This document shows, piece by piece, positions 9,142-18,545 of a DNA stretch of 64,000 bases. Origin of the DNA: Burkholderiales bacterium (GTDB lineage: Bacteria; Pseudomonadota; Gammaproteobacteria; Burkholderiales; Burkholderiaceae_C); the NCBI GenBank assembly GCA_026932235.1, contig JAIXKR010000006.1, positions 62,001-126,000 of the forward strand, written 5' to 3'. The notes under the pieces are model-generated. The model did no database searches. It saw only the letters and a program-made list of their open reading frames with translations, and had not been told where the DNA came from. The stretch's first letter is position 1; each line of letters starts with the position of its first letter. Made by a program: the position numbers and the translations under genes.

Positions 9142-10335
9142 TCAACGCGGCGTCGCCAGCCACTGCTCGGCCAGGCGCACCCAGGCGGTGGCGCCGATGG
9201 GGATGAGCTCGTCGTTGAAGTCGTAGTTCGGGTTGTGCAGCATGCACGGGCCCTCGCCGTGACCCTGCGCGCGGTGCGTGCCGTCGCCGTTGCCGATCAC
9301 GAAGTAGCAGCCGGGCTTTTCCTGCAGGAAGTAGCTGAAGTCCTCCGAACCCATCGTCGGCTCGTAGTCGAGCACGTTCTCGGCGCCGACGACGCTGGCC
9401 AGCGCCTGGCGCGCGAACGCGGTCTCGGCGGCGTGGTTGATCGTCGGCGGGTAGTTGCGCCGGAACTCGAACTCGCAGCGCGCTTCGAAGGCGGCACAGA
9501 TCTGCTCGCTGAGCACGCGCATGCGTTGCTCCATCAAGTCCAGCACCTCGTTGCTGAAGACGCGCAGGGTGCCCTCGAGCGTGCAGCTGTCCGGGATGAC
9601 GTTGGTGGCCTCGCCGGCGTGGATCTTCGTCACCGAGAGCACGGCGGTATCGATCGGCCGCTTGTTGCGTGTGACGATGGTCTGCAGCGCCTGCACGAGC
9701 TGGCAGGCCACCGGAACCGGATCCACGCCCAGGTACGGCATCGCCGCGTGCGCGCCCTTGCCGTGGATGGTGATCTTGAACTCGTTGGAGCCGGCCATCA
9801 TCGGCCCCGGTGCGAGCGCGAACTGCCCCGCCTTCATCCCCGGCCAGTTGTGCATGCCGAAGATGGCCTCCATCGGGAAACGCTCGAAGAGGCCGTCCTT
9901 GATCATCTCGCGCGCGCCGCCGCCGCCTTCCTCCGCGGGCTGGAAGACGAGGTAGACGGTGCCGTCGAAGTCGCGCTGGCGTGCGAAGTGCTTGGCCGCG
10001 GCGAGCAGCATCGCCGTGTGGCCGTCGTGGCCGCAGGCGTGCATCTTGCCGGGGATGGTGCTGTGGTGCGCGAAGTGGTTGTGTTCGGTCATCGGCAGGG
10101 CGTCGATGTCGGCGCGCAGGCCGACGGCGCGACCGCTGCTGCCGTTCTTCACGATGCCGACGACGCCCGTCGTTCCCATGCCGCGGTGGATGGGGATGCC
10201 CCAGTCGGTGAGCGCACGCGCGATGAGGTCGGCGGTGCGCGTCTCTTCGAAGCACAGCTCCGGATGGGCGTGGATGTCGCGCCGCATGGCGGTGATGGCC
10301 GCGGCGTCGGCCAGAATGGACTCGATCATGCGCAT
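9142..10335 (-). CDS. M20 family amidohydrolase (hippurate hydrolase-like)
   Basis: 397-residue M20D peptidase/amidohydrolase. Visible: RRDIHAHPEL near residue 20, metal-binding HACGHDGH with Cys101 and His103, PAEEGGGGARE with the catalytic/metal glutamates near 135, and a C-terminal PTMGSEDFSYF segment. Members cleave N-acyl amino acids, hippurate or indole-acyl conjugates; the exact substrate cannot be assigned. Start at 10335 gives MRMIES; a second ATG two codons later is possible. Divergent from the lipoprotein peptidase across a 100-bp gap. Confidence 0.9.
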   Translation of the reverse strand: MRMIESILADAAAITAMRRDIHAHPELCFEETRTADLIARALTDWGIPIHRGMGTTGVVGIVKNGSSGRAVGLRADIDALPMTEHNHFAHHSTIPGKMHACGHDGHTAMLLAAAKHFARQRDFDGTVYLVFQPAEEGGGGAREMIKDGLFERFPMEAIFGMHNWPGMKAGQFALAPGPMMAGSNEFKITIHGKGAHAAMPYLGVDPVPVACQLVQALQTIVTRNKRPIDTAVLSVTKIHAGEATNVIPDSCTLEGTLRVFSNEVLDLMEQRMRVLSEQICAAFEARCEFEFRRNYPPTINHAAETAFARQALASVVGAENVLDYEPTMGSEDFSYFLQEKPGCYFVIGNGDGTHRAQGHGEGPCMLHNPNYDFNDELIPIGATAWVRLAEQWLATPR

Positions 10336-10435
10336 GATGCTCGCGCCTCCAGCGAAAAGGTCGGACCCGACGGGTCGGGCGGACCAGTTTACGGCGCGGC
10401 GCCGGCCCGCGCGCGCGCTGTGCCATAGTGCGCCG

Positions 10436-11494
10436 ATGAGGCTGCGGCGGCGGCTGGCCCTGGCCGCGGCGACGGTGGCGCTGCTCCTCGCCGGCGGCTG
10501 CTCGACGCTGGCCTATTACGCGCAGGCGGTGCAGGGGCATCTCGAGCTGCTGGCACAGGCACAACCGGTCGAAGAACTGCTGGCCGCGCCGACCACGCCC
10601 GCACCGCTGCGCGAACGGCTGCGGCTGGCGCAGCAGCTGCGCCGCTTCGCGATCGACGAACTGAAGCTGCCGGATACGCGCAGCTACCGGCGCTACGCCG
10701 GGCTTTCGCGGCCGGCGGCGGTGTGGAACGTCGTCGCCGCGCCGGAGTTCTCGCTGGCCCTGCGCACCTGGTGCTTCCCCCTGCTGGGTTGCGTCGGCTA
10801 TCGCGGCTACTACGATCGCGGCGCTGCCGACCGCCTGGCGGCGACTCTGAGAGCCGAGGGCCTGGAGGTGCTGGTCTACGGCGTGCCGGCGTACTCGACC
10901 CTGGGCTGGACCGAATGGCTGGGCGGCGACCCGCTGCTGAGCACCTTCATCGACTGGCCCGAGGCGGAGCTCGCGCGGCTCATCTTTCACGAGCTCGCGC
11001 ACCAGGCGGCGTACGCCGATGACGACACCGGCTTCAACGAGAGCTTTGCCACCGCCGTCGCGCGGCTGGGGAGCCGGGCCTGGCTGGCGACGCGACCGGC
11101 GGCACGGCAACAGGCCGAGCGCGCCGACGCGCGGCGCGCCGACTGGCGCGCGCTCACGCAGCGCCAGCGCCAGCGCCTGCAGGCGCTCTACGACGAGCCG
11201 CTCGCGGACGCCGCCAAGCGTGCGCGCAAGAGCGCGCTGATGGACGCCTGGCGCGCCGAGTACGAGGCGATGAAGCGCGAGCGCTGGGCCGGTTACGCCG
11301 GCTACGATGAGCAGGTGGCGCAGGCGAACAACGCCGGCTTCGGCGTGCAGGCGGCCTACGACGAACTGGCGCCCGCCTTCGAGCGCCTGTTCGTGCGCCA
11401 GGGTGGCGACTGGGGCCGCTTTCTTGCCGAGGCCCGGCGCCTGGCCGCCTTGCCCAAGGCGCAGCGCCGCGCCACACTCGATGCCCTCCATTGA
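10436..11494 (+). CDS. Putative aminopeptidase lipoprotein (COG4324-like)
   Basis: 352-residue predicted lipoprotein: Arg-rich N-terminus, hydrophobic stretch and lipobox LAGGC with the lipidated Cys22. An HELAHQ zinc motif begins at His185, followed by GFNESFATAVA supplying the downstream glutamate. This layout matches the family of predicted aminopeptidases with an N-terminal lipoprotein signal. The start is the ATG just before the Arg-rich leader; earlier in-frame ATGs lie antisense to the M20 gene. A PHA-type gene follows at once. Confidence 0.87.
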   Translation: MRLRRRLALAAATVALLLAGGCSTLAYYAQAVQGHLELLAQAQPVEELLAAPTTPAPLRERLRLAQQLRRFAIDELKLPDTRSYRRYAGLSRPAAVWNVVAAPEFSLALRTWCFPLLGCVGYRGYYDRGAADRLAATLRAEGLEVLVYGVPAYSTLGWTEWLGGDPLLSTFIDWPEAELARLIFHELAHQAAYADDDTGFNESFATAVARLGSRAWLATRPAARQQAERADARRADWRALTQRQRQRLQALYDEPLADAAKRARKSALMDAWRAEYEAMKRERWAGYAGYDEQVAQANNAGFGVQAAYDELAPAFERLFVRQGGDWGRFLAEARRLAALPKAQRRATLDALH

Positions 11495-11513
11495 CCTCCT
11501 GCAGAGTGCTCCC

Positions 11514-11843
11514 GTGCCCGATATCCGCATCCACCGTGAACACCAGCTCGGATTGCCCAAGGCGCGCAAGGTCGCGCTCGCCTGGGCGCAGCACGTCGAG
11601 GACGAATTCGGCATGGAGTGCACGCTGCTGCAAGGCAAGACCAGCGATACCGTCGAGTTCTCGCGCAGCGGCGTCAAGGGGCGGTTGATCGTCGCCGCCG
11701 ACCACTTCGACCTCGACGCCAAGCTCGGGCTGCTGCTGGGCGCGTTCGCGCGCAGGATCGAGACCGAGATCCTGAAGAACCTGGACGAGCGCCTGGCCGA
11801 GCAAGCCGCGCCCGCACGCAAGGCGCCGCGCAGGAACGGTTGA
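11514..11843 (+). CDS. Polyhydroxyalkanoic acid system family protein
   Basis: 109-residue protein beginning MPDIRIHREHQLGLPKARK if the GTG at 11514 is used; an in-frame ATG at 11481 overlaps the previous gene and adds 11 unconserved residues. The motif DIRIHREHxLGLxKARKxAxxWA, the middle FSRSGVKGRLIVAADHFDLDAKLG and the charged C-terminus are those of the PHA-granule-region family (PF09650), small proteins found near polyhydroxyalkanoate genes. No PHA gene is nearby. Function is unknown beyond that association. Confidence 0.8.
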   Translation: MPDIRIHREHQLGLPKARKVALAWAQHVEDEFGMECTLLQGKTSDTVEFSRSGVKGRLIVAADHFDLDAKLGLLLGAFARRIETEILKNLDERLAEQAAPARKAPRRNG

Positions 11844-12048
11844 TGCCTCGCGGCGTTCGCCCGCACGGCGCGCAGGCGAGGGGCCGAGCCCTCTCTCGGC
11901 TTGTGGGAGCCGGAAGGAAGAGGGTGGGGCGCGCCGTTGGTGATGGCAAACCCGCTGCCCCAGCGCGGCGGCGTCGTCCATACTCCCCGCATCGAGCCGC
12001 GCGCGCGGCACCGGCGCGCGCAGGGTTGGTCAGCAGAGCCCGGACGCC

Positions 12049-13611
12049 ATGCAATTGCCGATCCTCATCGACCCGATCGCGGGCAAGAGCCTGCAGGCGC
12101 AGATCGCCGAACAGATCCGGCAACTGATCCTGGACGGGCGCCTGGCGCCGCGCGCGCGCATGCCGGCGTCGCGCGCACTGGCGCAGGATCTCGACGTCTC
12201 GCGCAACACGGTGATCGGCGCCTTCGCAAGGCTGGCGGCCGAGGGCCTGCTGGAGGGCCGCGAGCCCATCGGTACCTTCGTCGCCGAGCGCGTGGCGCCG
12301 GCCAGCCCGACGCCGGTGGCGCCGCCGGCGCCGCACCCCGATGCTGCGGTGCGCGGCGGCACGCGCGCGCGCGTCCGCCAGCGCCTGCTGTTCCGCGGCG
12401 CTGCGCACCAGGTGCTGGCGCCGCACGGACAGCAGCTGCCGTTCGACTTCTGGGTCGGGCGGCCCGACGCGCGGCTGTTTCCGATGCGGGCCTGGCAGTC
12501 GCTGCTGGCGCGCCGCCTGCGCGGTGCCGCGTCGCAGCTGTGCGAGTACGGCGACCCGCAAGGCGTGCTGGAGCTGCGCGAGGCGGTGGCCGCGCATGTC
12601 GGCGCCACGCGCGGCATCGCCACCGACGCCGGCCGCATCGTCATCACCAACGGCATCCAGGAGGGGCTGAACCTGCTCGCCTGGCTGCTGCTGGCGCGCG
12701 GCGTCGACGTCGCCGTCGAGAACCCCTGCTATCGCGGCGCGGCGCGCGTCTTCGCCAGCCACGGCGCCGACCTGCGGCCGGTTCCGGTCGACGACGAAGG
12801 CATCGTCTGCGCGCAGCTGCCGCCTTCCGCGGCGCTGGCCTACGTCACGCCGTCGCACCAGTATCCGCTCGGCGCGACGCTGTCGCTGTCGCGGCGGCGC
12901 GATCTGCTGGCCTGGGCCGAGGCCAGCGGCAGCTACATCGCCGAGGACGACTACGACTGCGACTTCTTCTACGACGGGGCGCCGCTGCCTGCGCTCAAGA
13001 GCCTGGACGTGAACGACCAGGTGATCTACCTCGGCACCTTCTCCAAGAGCCTGGGCGCAGGCCTGCGCATCGGCTACATGGTGCTGCCCTCCGAGCTGTG
13101 CGAGCCCGCCTGCCATGCCAAGGCGCTGCTCAACAACTGCCAGCCCTGGCTGGAGCAGGCGGCGCTGGCGGCCTTCATCCACGAAGGCGGCTTTGCCGAG
13201 CACCTGCGGCGGCTGCGCCAGTTGCACATGCTGCGGCGCAACCACCTGTGCGCGGCGCTGGCGCACGGCCTGCCGGGCTGGCGCGTCGCGGGCCTGGGCG
13301 GCGGCATGCATCTGGTGGTGCAGTTGCCGCAGGAGGGCCCGGACGCGCGTGCGGTGGAGGAGATGGCGCGCGCGCAGGGCGTGGGCGTCTACGGCATCGA
13401 CGACGGCAACGCGCAGCTCTTCGACGCGGACGCGGACGACCCGTTGCAGCGCGTGCTGCTGCTGGGCTACGCGGCGCTCACCGAGGCCGAGATCAGCGAG
13501 GCCGTGCTGCGTTTGCGTCGGGCCGTCGGCGTGCGCGAGATCGCCCGAGACCCGCTTCAGGAACCCTTCGCGGGTGCTGGCGCGGCCGATGCGATCTCGA
13601 ACACCGAGTAG
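12049..13611 (+). CDS. MocR/PdxR-type GntR regulator with aminotransferase domain
   Basis: 520-residue MocR-family regulator. Residues about 10-80 form a GntR winged helix (SLQAQIAEQIRQLILDGRL, then SRALAQDLDVSRNTV), followed by a linker and a fold-type I aminotransferase-like domain. The PLP lysine is visible as Lys333 in GTFSKSLGAGLRIGYM. Such proteins sense PLP or amino compounds and control neighbouring genes. It faces haoB convergently and the two genes overlap by 55 bp at their 3-prime ends. The 205-bp region upstream holds no other gene; it contains a Ser/Leu-like GC-rich stretch only. Confidence 0.93.
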   Translation: MQLPILIDPIAGKSLQAQIAEQIRQLILDGRLAPRARMPASRALAQDLDVSRNTVIGAFARLAAEGLLEGREPIGTFVAERVAPASPTPVAPPAPHPDAAVRGGTRARVRQRLLFRGAAHQVLAPHGQQLPFDFWVGRPDARLFPMRAWQSLLARRLRGAASQLCEYGDPQGVLELREAVAAHVGATRGIATDAGRIVITNGIQEGLNLLAWLLLARGVDVAVENPCYRGAARVFASHGADLRPVPVDDEGIVCAQLPPSAALAYVTPSHQYPLGATLSLSRRRDLLAWAEASGSYIAEDDYDCDFFYDGAPLPALKSLDVNDQVIYLGTFSKSLGAGLRIGYMVLPSELCEPACHAKALLNNCQPWLEQAALAAFIHEGGFAEHLRRLRQLHMLRRNHLCAALAHGLPGWRVAGLGGGMHLVVQLPQEGPDARAVEEMARAQGVGVYGIDDGNAQLFDADADDPLQRVLLLGYAALTEAEISEAVLRLRRAVGVREIARDPLQEPFAGAGAADAISNTE

Positions 13612-14660
13612 CCGCCGACGCGATAGACGAGCGTGGCGCCGCGCACGTCGTGCTGCTCGTTTCCCATCAGGGGCAGCAGGCGCGCGGCGAGCGTCCTGCC
13701 CGAGGCCTCGTCGGTGAGCGCGATCGCGCGCAGCGGGCGTTCGCGCGCCTGCAGCACGCCGTAGGCGGGGTACTTGTGCTCGTCGAGCCAGCCGTGCACG
13801 CGACGCACCATGCCGTGCACGTCTGCCGTCGTTCCCAGGTCCTGGAAGGCGACGCCGATCTTGTCCGGGGCCATCTGGCCGAGCAGGATGAGGTCGCGCA
13901 AGTGCAGCACCAGCACCGCCTTCCCGCCGCCCGCGAGCGCCTGCAGCGCAGCGATGCCGGCGTCCTCGGGCGCGAGCAAGGCCGCGGCGAAGCGCTCGAA
14001 ACGGTCTTTCTCCTCCGCCAGCGCGGCGGCCTCCGGCGCCTTGCCGGCCTGCCAGAACGCGCGCTCCGCCGCCGCCACGCCGGCCTTCGCGCCGCGCCAC
14101 TGGGCGGGGATGAAGAGCGGGATTCCCAGGTGCTGCGTGAAGGCGACGTCGGCGCCGACGAGGCGCTCGAACAGCCGCGAGTGATCCCACCAAGCCAGCA
14201 CCTTGGCGCCCCGGGCGTGGCGTGCGAGGACCGCGGCGAGCGCGGCGACGTCCTCGGGCGGTGCGGCGATCGTCAGGAAGGGATCGTCGACGCGCGCTCG
14301 CCAGTCCAGCAGCAGCGGCGCCAGCGGCGAGCCGTCGGAATGCGTGCCTTCGAGGATCTTCAGCTCGGCCAGCGGCGTCGGCTGGTCGTCGGCGACGAGG
14401 TTCGCCCGGCGCACCGCCGGCGGCTGCGCGCCGAGCTCGGCGAGCGCCCCCAGCTCGGCTGCGGGAACGAGCTCGCCCAGCACGTAGCGGTAGGGCGGCG
14501 GCGCGAGCTGCTGGCGCCAGAGCAGTGCGGCGGCGATGGCGATGAGGACGACGCCGGCCACGATCGCCGCCACGCTCAGCGGCCGGCGCCGTGCGGGCGC
14601 CGCCGCGTCCGCCTGGCGCATGCCGCCGAAGGCGTTCAGCGAATCAGCCCGGGACGTCAT
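13557..14660 (-). CDS. haoB: Hydroxylamine oxidation accessory protein HaoB
   Basis: 367-residue protein with one N-terminal membrane helix (LSVAAIVAGVVLIAIAAALLW) and a large periplasmic domain. It follows the octaheme gene directly with overlapping ends, and sequence such as VLGELVPAAEL, LAWWDHSRLF and GIPLFIPAQWRG agrees with the HaoB family that always accompanies haoA in ammonia oxidisers and methanotrophs. Its role there is unknown. The ATG at 14660 is chosen; an ATG at 14684 would add eight residues. Family call rests partly on context. Confidence 0.8.
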   Translation of the reverse strand: MTSRADSLNAFGGMRQADAAAPARRRPLSVAAIVAGVVLIAIAAALLWRQQLAPPPYRYVLGELVPAAELGALAELGAQPPAVRRANLVADDQPTPLAELKILEGTHSDGSPLAPLLLDWRARVDDPFLTIAAPPEDVAALAAVLARHARGAKVLAWWDHSRLFERLVGADVAFTQHLGIPLFIPAQWRGAKAGVAAAERAFWQAGKAPEAAALAEEKDRFERFAAALLAPEDAGIAALQALAGGGKAVLVLHLRDLILLGQMAPDKIGVAFQDLGTTADVHGMVRRVHGWLDEHKYPAYGVLQARERPLRAIALTDEASGRTLAARLLPLMGNEQHDVRGATLVYRVGGYSVFEIASAAPAPAKGS

Positions 14661-16416
14661 CGTGCTGCGTCCGCGTGTCGGCATCGGCGGAGGCAGCGGC
14701 CCGGCGCCTGCCGCCGCGCAGCCCGGTGAGCAGCAGCCCGCCGCCGAGCAGAGCCAGGCCGCCGCTGGCGAGGATCGGATCCTCGATCACGCTGGCGTAG
14801 AGCGCGCGCTCGCCGCTGCGGTAGGAACTCGTCTTGCCCGAGCCCTTGCCTTCGAGCCTCTGCAGGCGCTGCTCCATCGCCGCGCGCTCACGCAGCAGGG
14901 TGTCCTGCTCGTTGATGATGGCCTGGTCCTTCACCAGGTCGCTCCAGCCGTGCGAGTAGGTCCAGCCGCCGGGATTGACGTGCTGCAGTCCCTTCATGTA
15001 GCGCGCCACGTGCTGCTCCCACATCTCGGCAAAGGTGCGGTCGACGGTGGTGGTCTGGTTGGCCTGCGCGAAGAAGAGCGAGAAGAAGCCGCCGGCCTCG
15101 TCCTGCTCCGGCGCTGGCAGTGCCGGACGATTGTTCTTCTGCCCGACGAGCAACTTGTCGTCGTAGAGCTTCTTCACCACCTTGCGCGTGTCCTCGACGA
15201 GCTTGCTGCCGTCCTGGATGCCCTTGTCGGCCATCGTCAGGTACTCCTGCGCGAAGCGGCGCGAATGGCATTGCGAGCAGGTGTCGACCCAGGCCTCCTT
15301 GCGATCCTTGAACCAGGGGTGATCGATGTTGTCGGCGATGTCCTTCGAGGGCAGGAAGCCCCAGCGCACCTTGCGCACCACGTTGTGCGAGTACTGGCCC
15401 TTGAACTCGAAGTGGCAGCTCTGGCAGGTCGGGGCGGTCTGGCCGTTCTTGTGGCCGAGCTGGTCGGCGAGGCGGATGTTCCAGTCCCACTGCGCGCCCA
15501 GGGTCTGGTAGACCGTGCCGTGCTTGGAGTACATGTACTGCTCGAACTCGTTGTGGTCGACGCCGTTGTGGCAGGTGGCGCAGGCCTCGGGCTTGCGCGA
15601 CTCGACCGTCGAGAACTCGTGCCGCGTATGGCAGTTGTCGCACTTGGTCTGGTTGGTGTGGCACATCGTGCAGCTGGCGGCGACCTCGCGCTGCTGCAGC
15701 GCGGCCCAGGTGGCGGTCTCGACGTTGGCGGTGTAGTCGACCGCGTGCGAGGGGTGGCCATTGGCCCACTGCTTCTGCGGCCAGACGGCGGTGTCGCGCT
15801 CGGACTCGGCCTCGGCGAACTGGCGCACGTGGCAGGAGCCGCAGACGCTGCGGTCGGGCATGCGCAAGTCCTTGGCGTGGTTGCCGCTCTTGGCGCCGAC
15901 GCCCATGTGGCAGTCGATGCACTGCACCTCCTTCAGCGGCTCGCCCTGGCGCAGCAGCCCCTGCGCGCGCAGGTTGTCCTCGACCTCGGCGATGACGGCC
16001 TTCTTGTAGGCGCGCGAGTCCGACTCCGGCAGCGCGCGGATCATGTCCAGGTTGGCGTGCACGCTCTTTTCCCAGGACTTCACCCAGCCGTGCGTGGCAC
16101 CCGTGTGGCAGGCGACGCATTCCTCGCGCTTGGCTTCGATCGCGGGCTCGGCCGGAGGCTTGTAGAAGAGCGTGGGCGCCAGGTACATGTCCATCGGGAT
16201 GGGTTCCCAGTACTTGGCGAACTTGCCCTTGGTGAGCTCGCTGCGGTAGCGCTTCGAGAGCCGGTCGAACAGCTCCTTGGGCGACGAGTCGCGGGTGAGG
16301 CCCAGCGCCTTCAGCTGCTCGTCGGGAACGGAATCCCAGATCGCCGCCGATGCGGGGACGTGGGCGACGAGAAGGCTCAGGGCGAGGGTCACGAGACCGA
16401 GCAATCGCGCGAACAT
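14644..16416 (-). CDS. haoA: Octaheme hydroxylamine oxidoreductase-like cytochrome HaoA
   Basis: 590-residue periplasmic multiheme cytochrome c. A signal peptide ends near ASA(25). Eight CxxCH motifs start at Cys100, 166, 192, 249, 259, 279, 331 and 380, the HAO octaheme pattern. After the last heme, RRFAQEYL (Tyr392) and GGWTYSHGW (Tyr487) offer tyrosines; one may be the residue that cross-links to the P460 heme, but this needs an alignment. The C-terminus has a coiled region and a membrane anchor at about 547-568. Known HAO oxidises hydroxylamine to NO or nitrite. The start has GGAGG five bases upstream. No cycA/cycB electron carriers are adjacent. Confidence 0.92.
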   Translation of the reverse strand: MFARLLGLVTLALSLLVAHVPASAAIWDSVPDEQLKALGLTRDSSPKELFDRLSKRYRSELTKGKFAKYWEPIPMDMYLAPTLFYKPPAEPAIEAKREECVACHTGATHGWVKSWEKSVHANLDMIRALPESDSRAYKKAVIAEVEDNLRAQGLLRQGEPLKEVQCIDCHMGVGAKSGNHAKDLRMPDRSVCGSCHVRQFAEAESERDTAVWPQKQWANGHPSHAVDYTANVETATWAALQQREVAASCTMCHTNQTKCDNCHTRHEFSTVESRKPEACATCHNGVDHNEFEQYMYSKHGTVYQTLGAQWDWNIRLADQLGHKNGQTAPTCQSCHFEFKGQYSHNVVRKVRWGFLPSKDIADNIDHPWFKDRKEAWVDTCSQCHSRRFAQEYLTMADKGIQDGSKLVEDTRKVVKKLYDDKLLVGQKNNRPALPAPEQDEAGGFFSLFFAQANQTTTVDRTFAEMWEQHVARYMKGLQHVNPGGWTYSHGWSDLVKDQAIINEQDTLLRERAAMEQRLQRLEGKGSGKTSSYRSGERALYASVIEDPILASGGLALLGGGLLLTGLRGGRRRAAASADADTRTQHDDVPG

Positions 16417-16721
16417 GCTTGCCTCCATGACGGCCGCGGGGCGCGGCCCATGCTGCGGGTACCGGCAACTATGAACGTTTGAGACGACAAACCAAGTACC
16501 ACGCGCTGCGCTGGGCTTGGTGCCAAGGCCGATCCGGATGCCTTCCGGTCGGCGCGGCCCGCGTCGGCATCCGGTGAAACCCGAAGTGCTGCGCCGCAAT
16601 GGTCGGCGCGGCGGCACCGGCATGTCTCGTCTCGGCCGTACCCGGATCGGGGCCGTTCAGGTACACCAGGCCGTATGCAATTCCGCGTGCGGTACTGACC
16701 TGCGACGGCCCGAGATCGCGG
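16417..16721. other. Intergenic region upstream of haoA
   Basis: 305 bases between haoA and uraH, both on the minus strand. No convincing gene. A weak minus-strand promoter candidate for haoA is TTGGTT (16490-16495) and CATAGT (16468-16473) with a 16-base spacer, inside the most AT-rich part. Nothing else recognisable. Confidence 0.4.
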
Positions 16722-17081
16722 TCAGGAGCCGCGATAGGTGCTGTAGCCGTAGGGGCTCACGAGCAGGGGTACGTGGTAGTGCCCCTGGGCGTCGGCGATG
16801 CCGAAGTCGAGCTGCACGAAGTCGATGAACGGCGGCTCCGGCAGCGCGACGCCGCGTGCGCGGAAGTAGGCGGCGACCTCGAAGACGAGGCGCCAGCGTC
16901 CGACCTCCATCGCCGCCGCATCGAGCAGCGCGCCGCCGTCGTTGCGCCCGTCGGCATTGAGCGTGATCGTCTCGATCGTCCGTGCGTTGCCGCCCGCGTC
17001 GACGCGCTGCAGCGTGACCCGCATGCCCGCGGCAGGGCAGCCGTGTGCGGTGTCCAGCACATGCGTGCTCAGGTGTCCCAT
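16722..17081 (-). CDS. uraH: 5-hydroxyisourate hydrolase
   Basis: 119-residue transthyretin-like protein that hydrolyses 5-hydroxyisourate to OHCU after urate oxidation. It starts MGHLSTHVLDTAHG, the family N-terminus, and ends with the diagnostic YRGS tetrapeptide; HYHVPLLVSPYGYSTYRGS carries the conserved active-site His and Tyr. Length matches the family. It is the last gene of a minus-strand block with ttuD and hyi, and serves the same pathway as puuD and uraD at 45-50 kb. Confidence 0.96.
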   Translation of the reverse strand: MGHLSTHVLDTAHGCPAAGMRVTLQRVDAGGNARTIETITLNADGRNDGGALLDAAAMEVGRWRLVFEVAAYFRARGVALPEPPFIDFVQLDFGIADAQGHYHVPLLVSPYGYSTYRGS

Positions 17082-17210
17082 CGCTTCTCTCCTCGTGTTC
17101 CGGGGGCTCCGGTTCGCCCCCGCGTTTCTTCGCCCCCGCCGCGCGGTCGAGCGCAGCGGCGCGAGGCTCGGGGCGGGCTCTCCGCTCCGGGTCTCACGAC
17201 GATCTTGGCG

Positions 17211-18545
17211 TCACGGGTGCGGCGCACGAAGGTCCTCGGTCGCGGGCGCCCCAGCGCCGATCGGCTCGATCAGCAGCGCCCTGAAGTCGTTGACGTTGGT
17301 GTTCGTGGGGCCGGTGACGAGCGAATCGCCCAGGCGCTGGAAGAAGCCGTGGCCGTTGTTGCCCGCGAGCTCGTCCCGCGGGCGCATGCCGAGCGCCCAG
17401 GCGCGCGCCAGCGTGTCGGGGCCGATGAGCGCACCCGCGATCTCCTCGGCACCGTCGACGCCGTCGGTGTCGGCGCCGATCCCGTACACGCGCGGATGGC
17501 CGTCGAGCGCGATCGCCTGTGCGAGCAGGCACTCGACGTTGCGCCCGCCGCGGCCTCGCGGCACGCCCTCGCGCAGCGTGACGGTGGTCTCGCCGCCGCA
17601 GAGCAGCACGCAGGGCGGCGCGAACGGCTGTCCGCGCTCGGCCACCTGCAGCGCGATGCCGGCAAGCACCTTGCCGACCTCGCGCGCCTCGCCCTCGATC
17701 GAGTCGCCGAGGATGTGCGCGGTGTAGCCCGCCGCGCGTGCGACTGCGGCCGCGGCTTCGAGCGCAAGCTGCGGCGCGGCGATGATCTCGGTGCGTGCCT
17801 GCGCCAGCCGCCGGTCGCCGGGCTTGACCGACTCGCCCCTCCCGCTGTGCAGCAGGTCCTGCGCGGCGTGCGGCAGCGGGATGCCGAAGCGCCGTACGAT
17901 CGCCAGCGCGTCCTCGCAGGTCGTCGGATCGGCGACCGTGGGGCCCGAGGCGATGTCCATCGGGCGGTCGCCCGGAACGTCGGAGATCAGCAGCGTCAGC
18001 ACCCGCGCCGGGTGGCAGGCGGCGGCCAGCCGCCCGCCCTTGATCGCCGAGAGGTGCCGGCGCACCGTGTTCATCTCGCCGATGGTGGCGCCGCTGGCCA
18101 GCAGCGCGCGGTTGATGTCCTGCTTGTCCTGCAGCGTGAGCCCGGGGCCGGGCAGCGGCAGCAGCGCCGAGCCGCCGCCCGAGATCAGGCAGATCACGAG
18201 GTCGTCGGCGCTGAGCCCCGTCACCCGTTGCAGCATGCGCCGCGCCGCGGCTTCGCCGGCGGCGTCGGGCACCGGGTGCGCGGCCAGCGCGATCTCGATG
18301 CGCTCGCAGGGCGCGTCGTAGCCGTAGCGGGTGACGACGTAGCCCTCGACGCGCTCGAGCCCGCGGCCGCGCCAGTGGTCCTCCAGCGCCTTGGCCATCG
18401 CCGCCGAGGCCTTGCCCGCCCCGATCACGATGACGCGCCCGCGCACCTCGGCCAGGTCGGGGAGGAAGCGCGGCACGCACAGCGCGGGCTGCGCCGAGGC
18501 GATCGCCGCATCGAACATGCGGCGCAGCAGGGTCTTCGGGTTCAT
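17211..18545 (-). CDS. ttuD: Glycerate 2-kinase (MOFRL family)
   Basis: 444-residue kinase of the TtuD/GckA family phosphorylating D-glycerate to 2-phosphoglycerate. Visible: VIGAGKASAAMAKALE near residue 50, SGGGSALLPLP, and a C-terminal GADTDGVDG...AGA block with the MOFRL domain. The ATG giving MNPKTLLRRMFDAA is the family start and overlaps the stop of the upstream glxR remnant by 4 bp. In the normal gcl-hyi-glxR-ttuD operon this enzyme ends the glycerate route from glyoxylate; here the preceding reductase gene is broken. Confidence 0.95.
   Translation of the reverse strand: MNPKTLLRRMFDAAIASAQPALCVPRFLPDLAEVRGRVIVIGAGKASAAMAKALEDHWRGRGLERVEGYVVTRYGYDAPCERIEIALAAHPVPDAAGEAAARRMLQRVTGLSADDLVICLISGGGSALLPLPGPGLTLQDKQDINRALLASGATIGEMNTVRRHLSAIKGGRLAAACHPARVLTLLISDVPGDRPMDIASGPTVADPTTCEDALAIVRRFGIPLPHAAQDLLHSGRGESVKPGDRRLAQARTEIIAAPQLALEAAAAVARAAGYTAHILGDSIEGEAREVGKVLAGIALQVAERGQPFAPPCVLLCGGETTVTLREGVPRGRGGRNVECLLAQAIALDGHPRVYGIGADTDGVDGAEEIAGALIGPDTLARAWALGMRPRDELAGNNGHGFFQRLGDSLVTGPTNTNVNDFRALLIEPIGAGAPATEDLRAPHP

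Noticed and set aside
11870..11935. GC-rich partly inverted bases between the PHA-type gene and mocR
   Set aside because: Looks somewhat like a degenerate Burkholderiales intergenic repeat, but no clean unit or hairpin could be drawn.
8708..11992. Very long minus-strand open frame (over 1000 codons)
   Set aside because: Low-complexity Arg/Ala translation across several real genes on both strands; a high-GC artefact.
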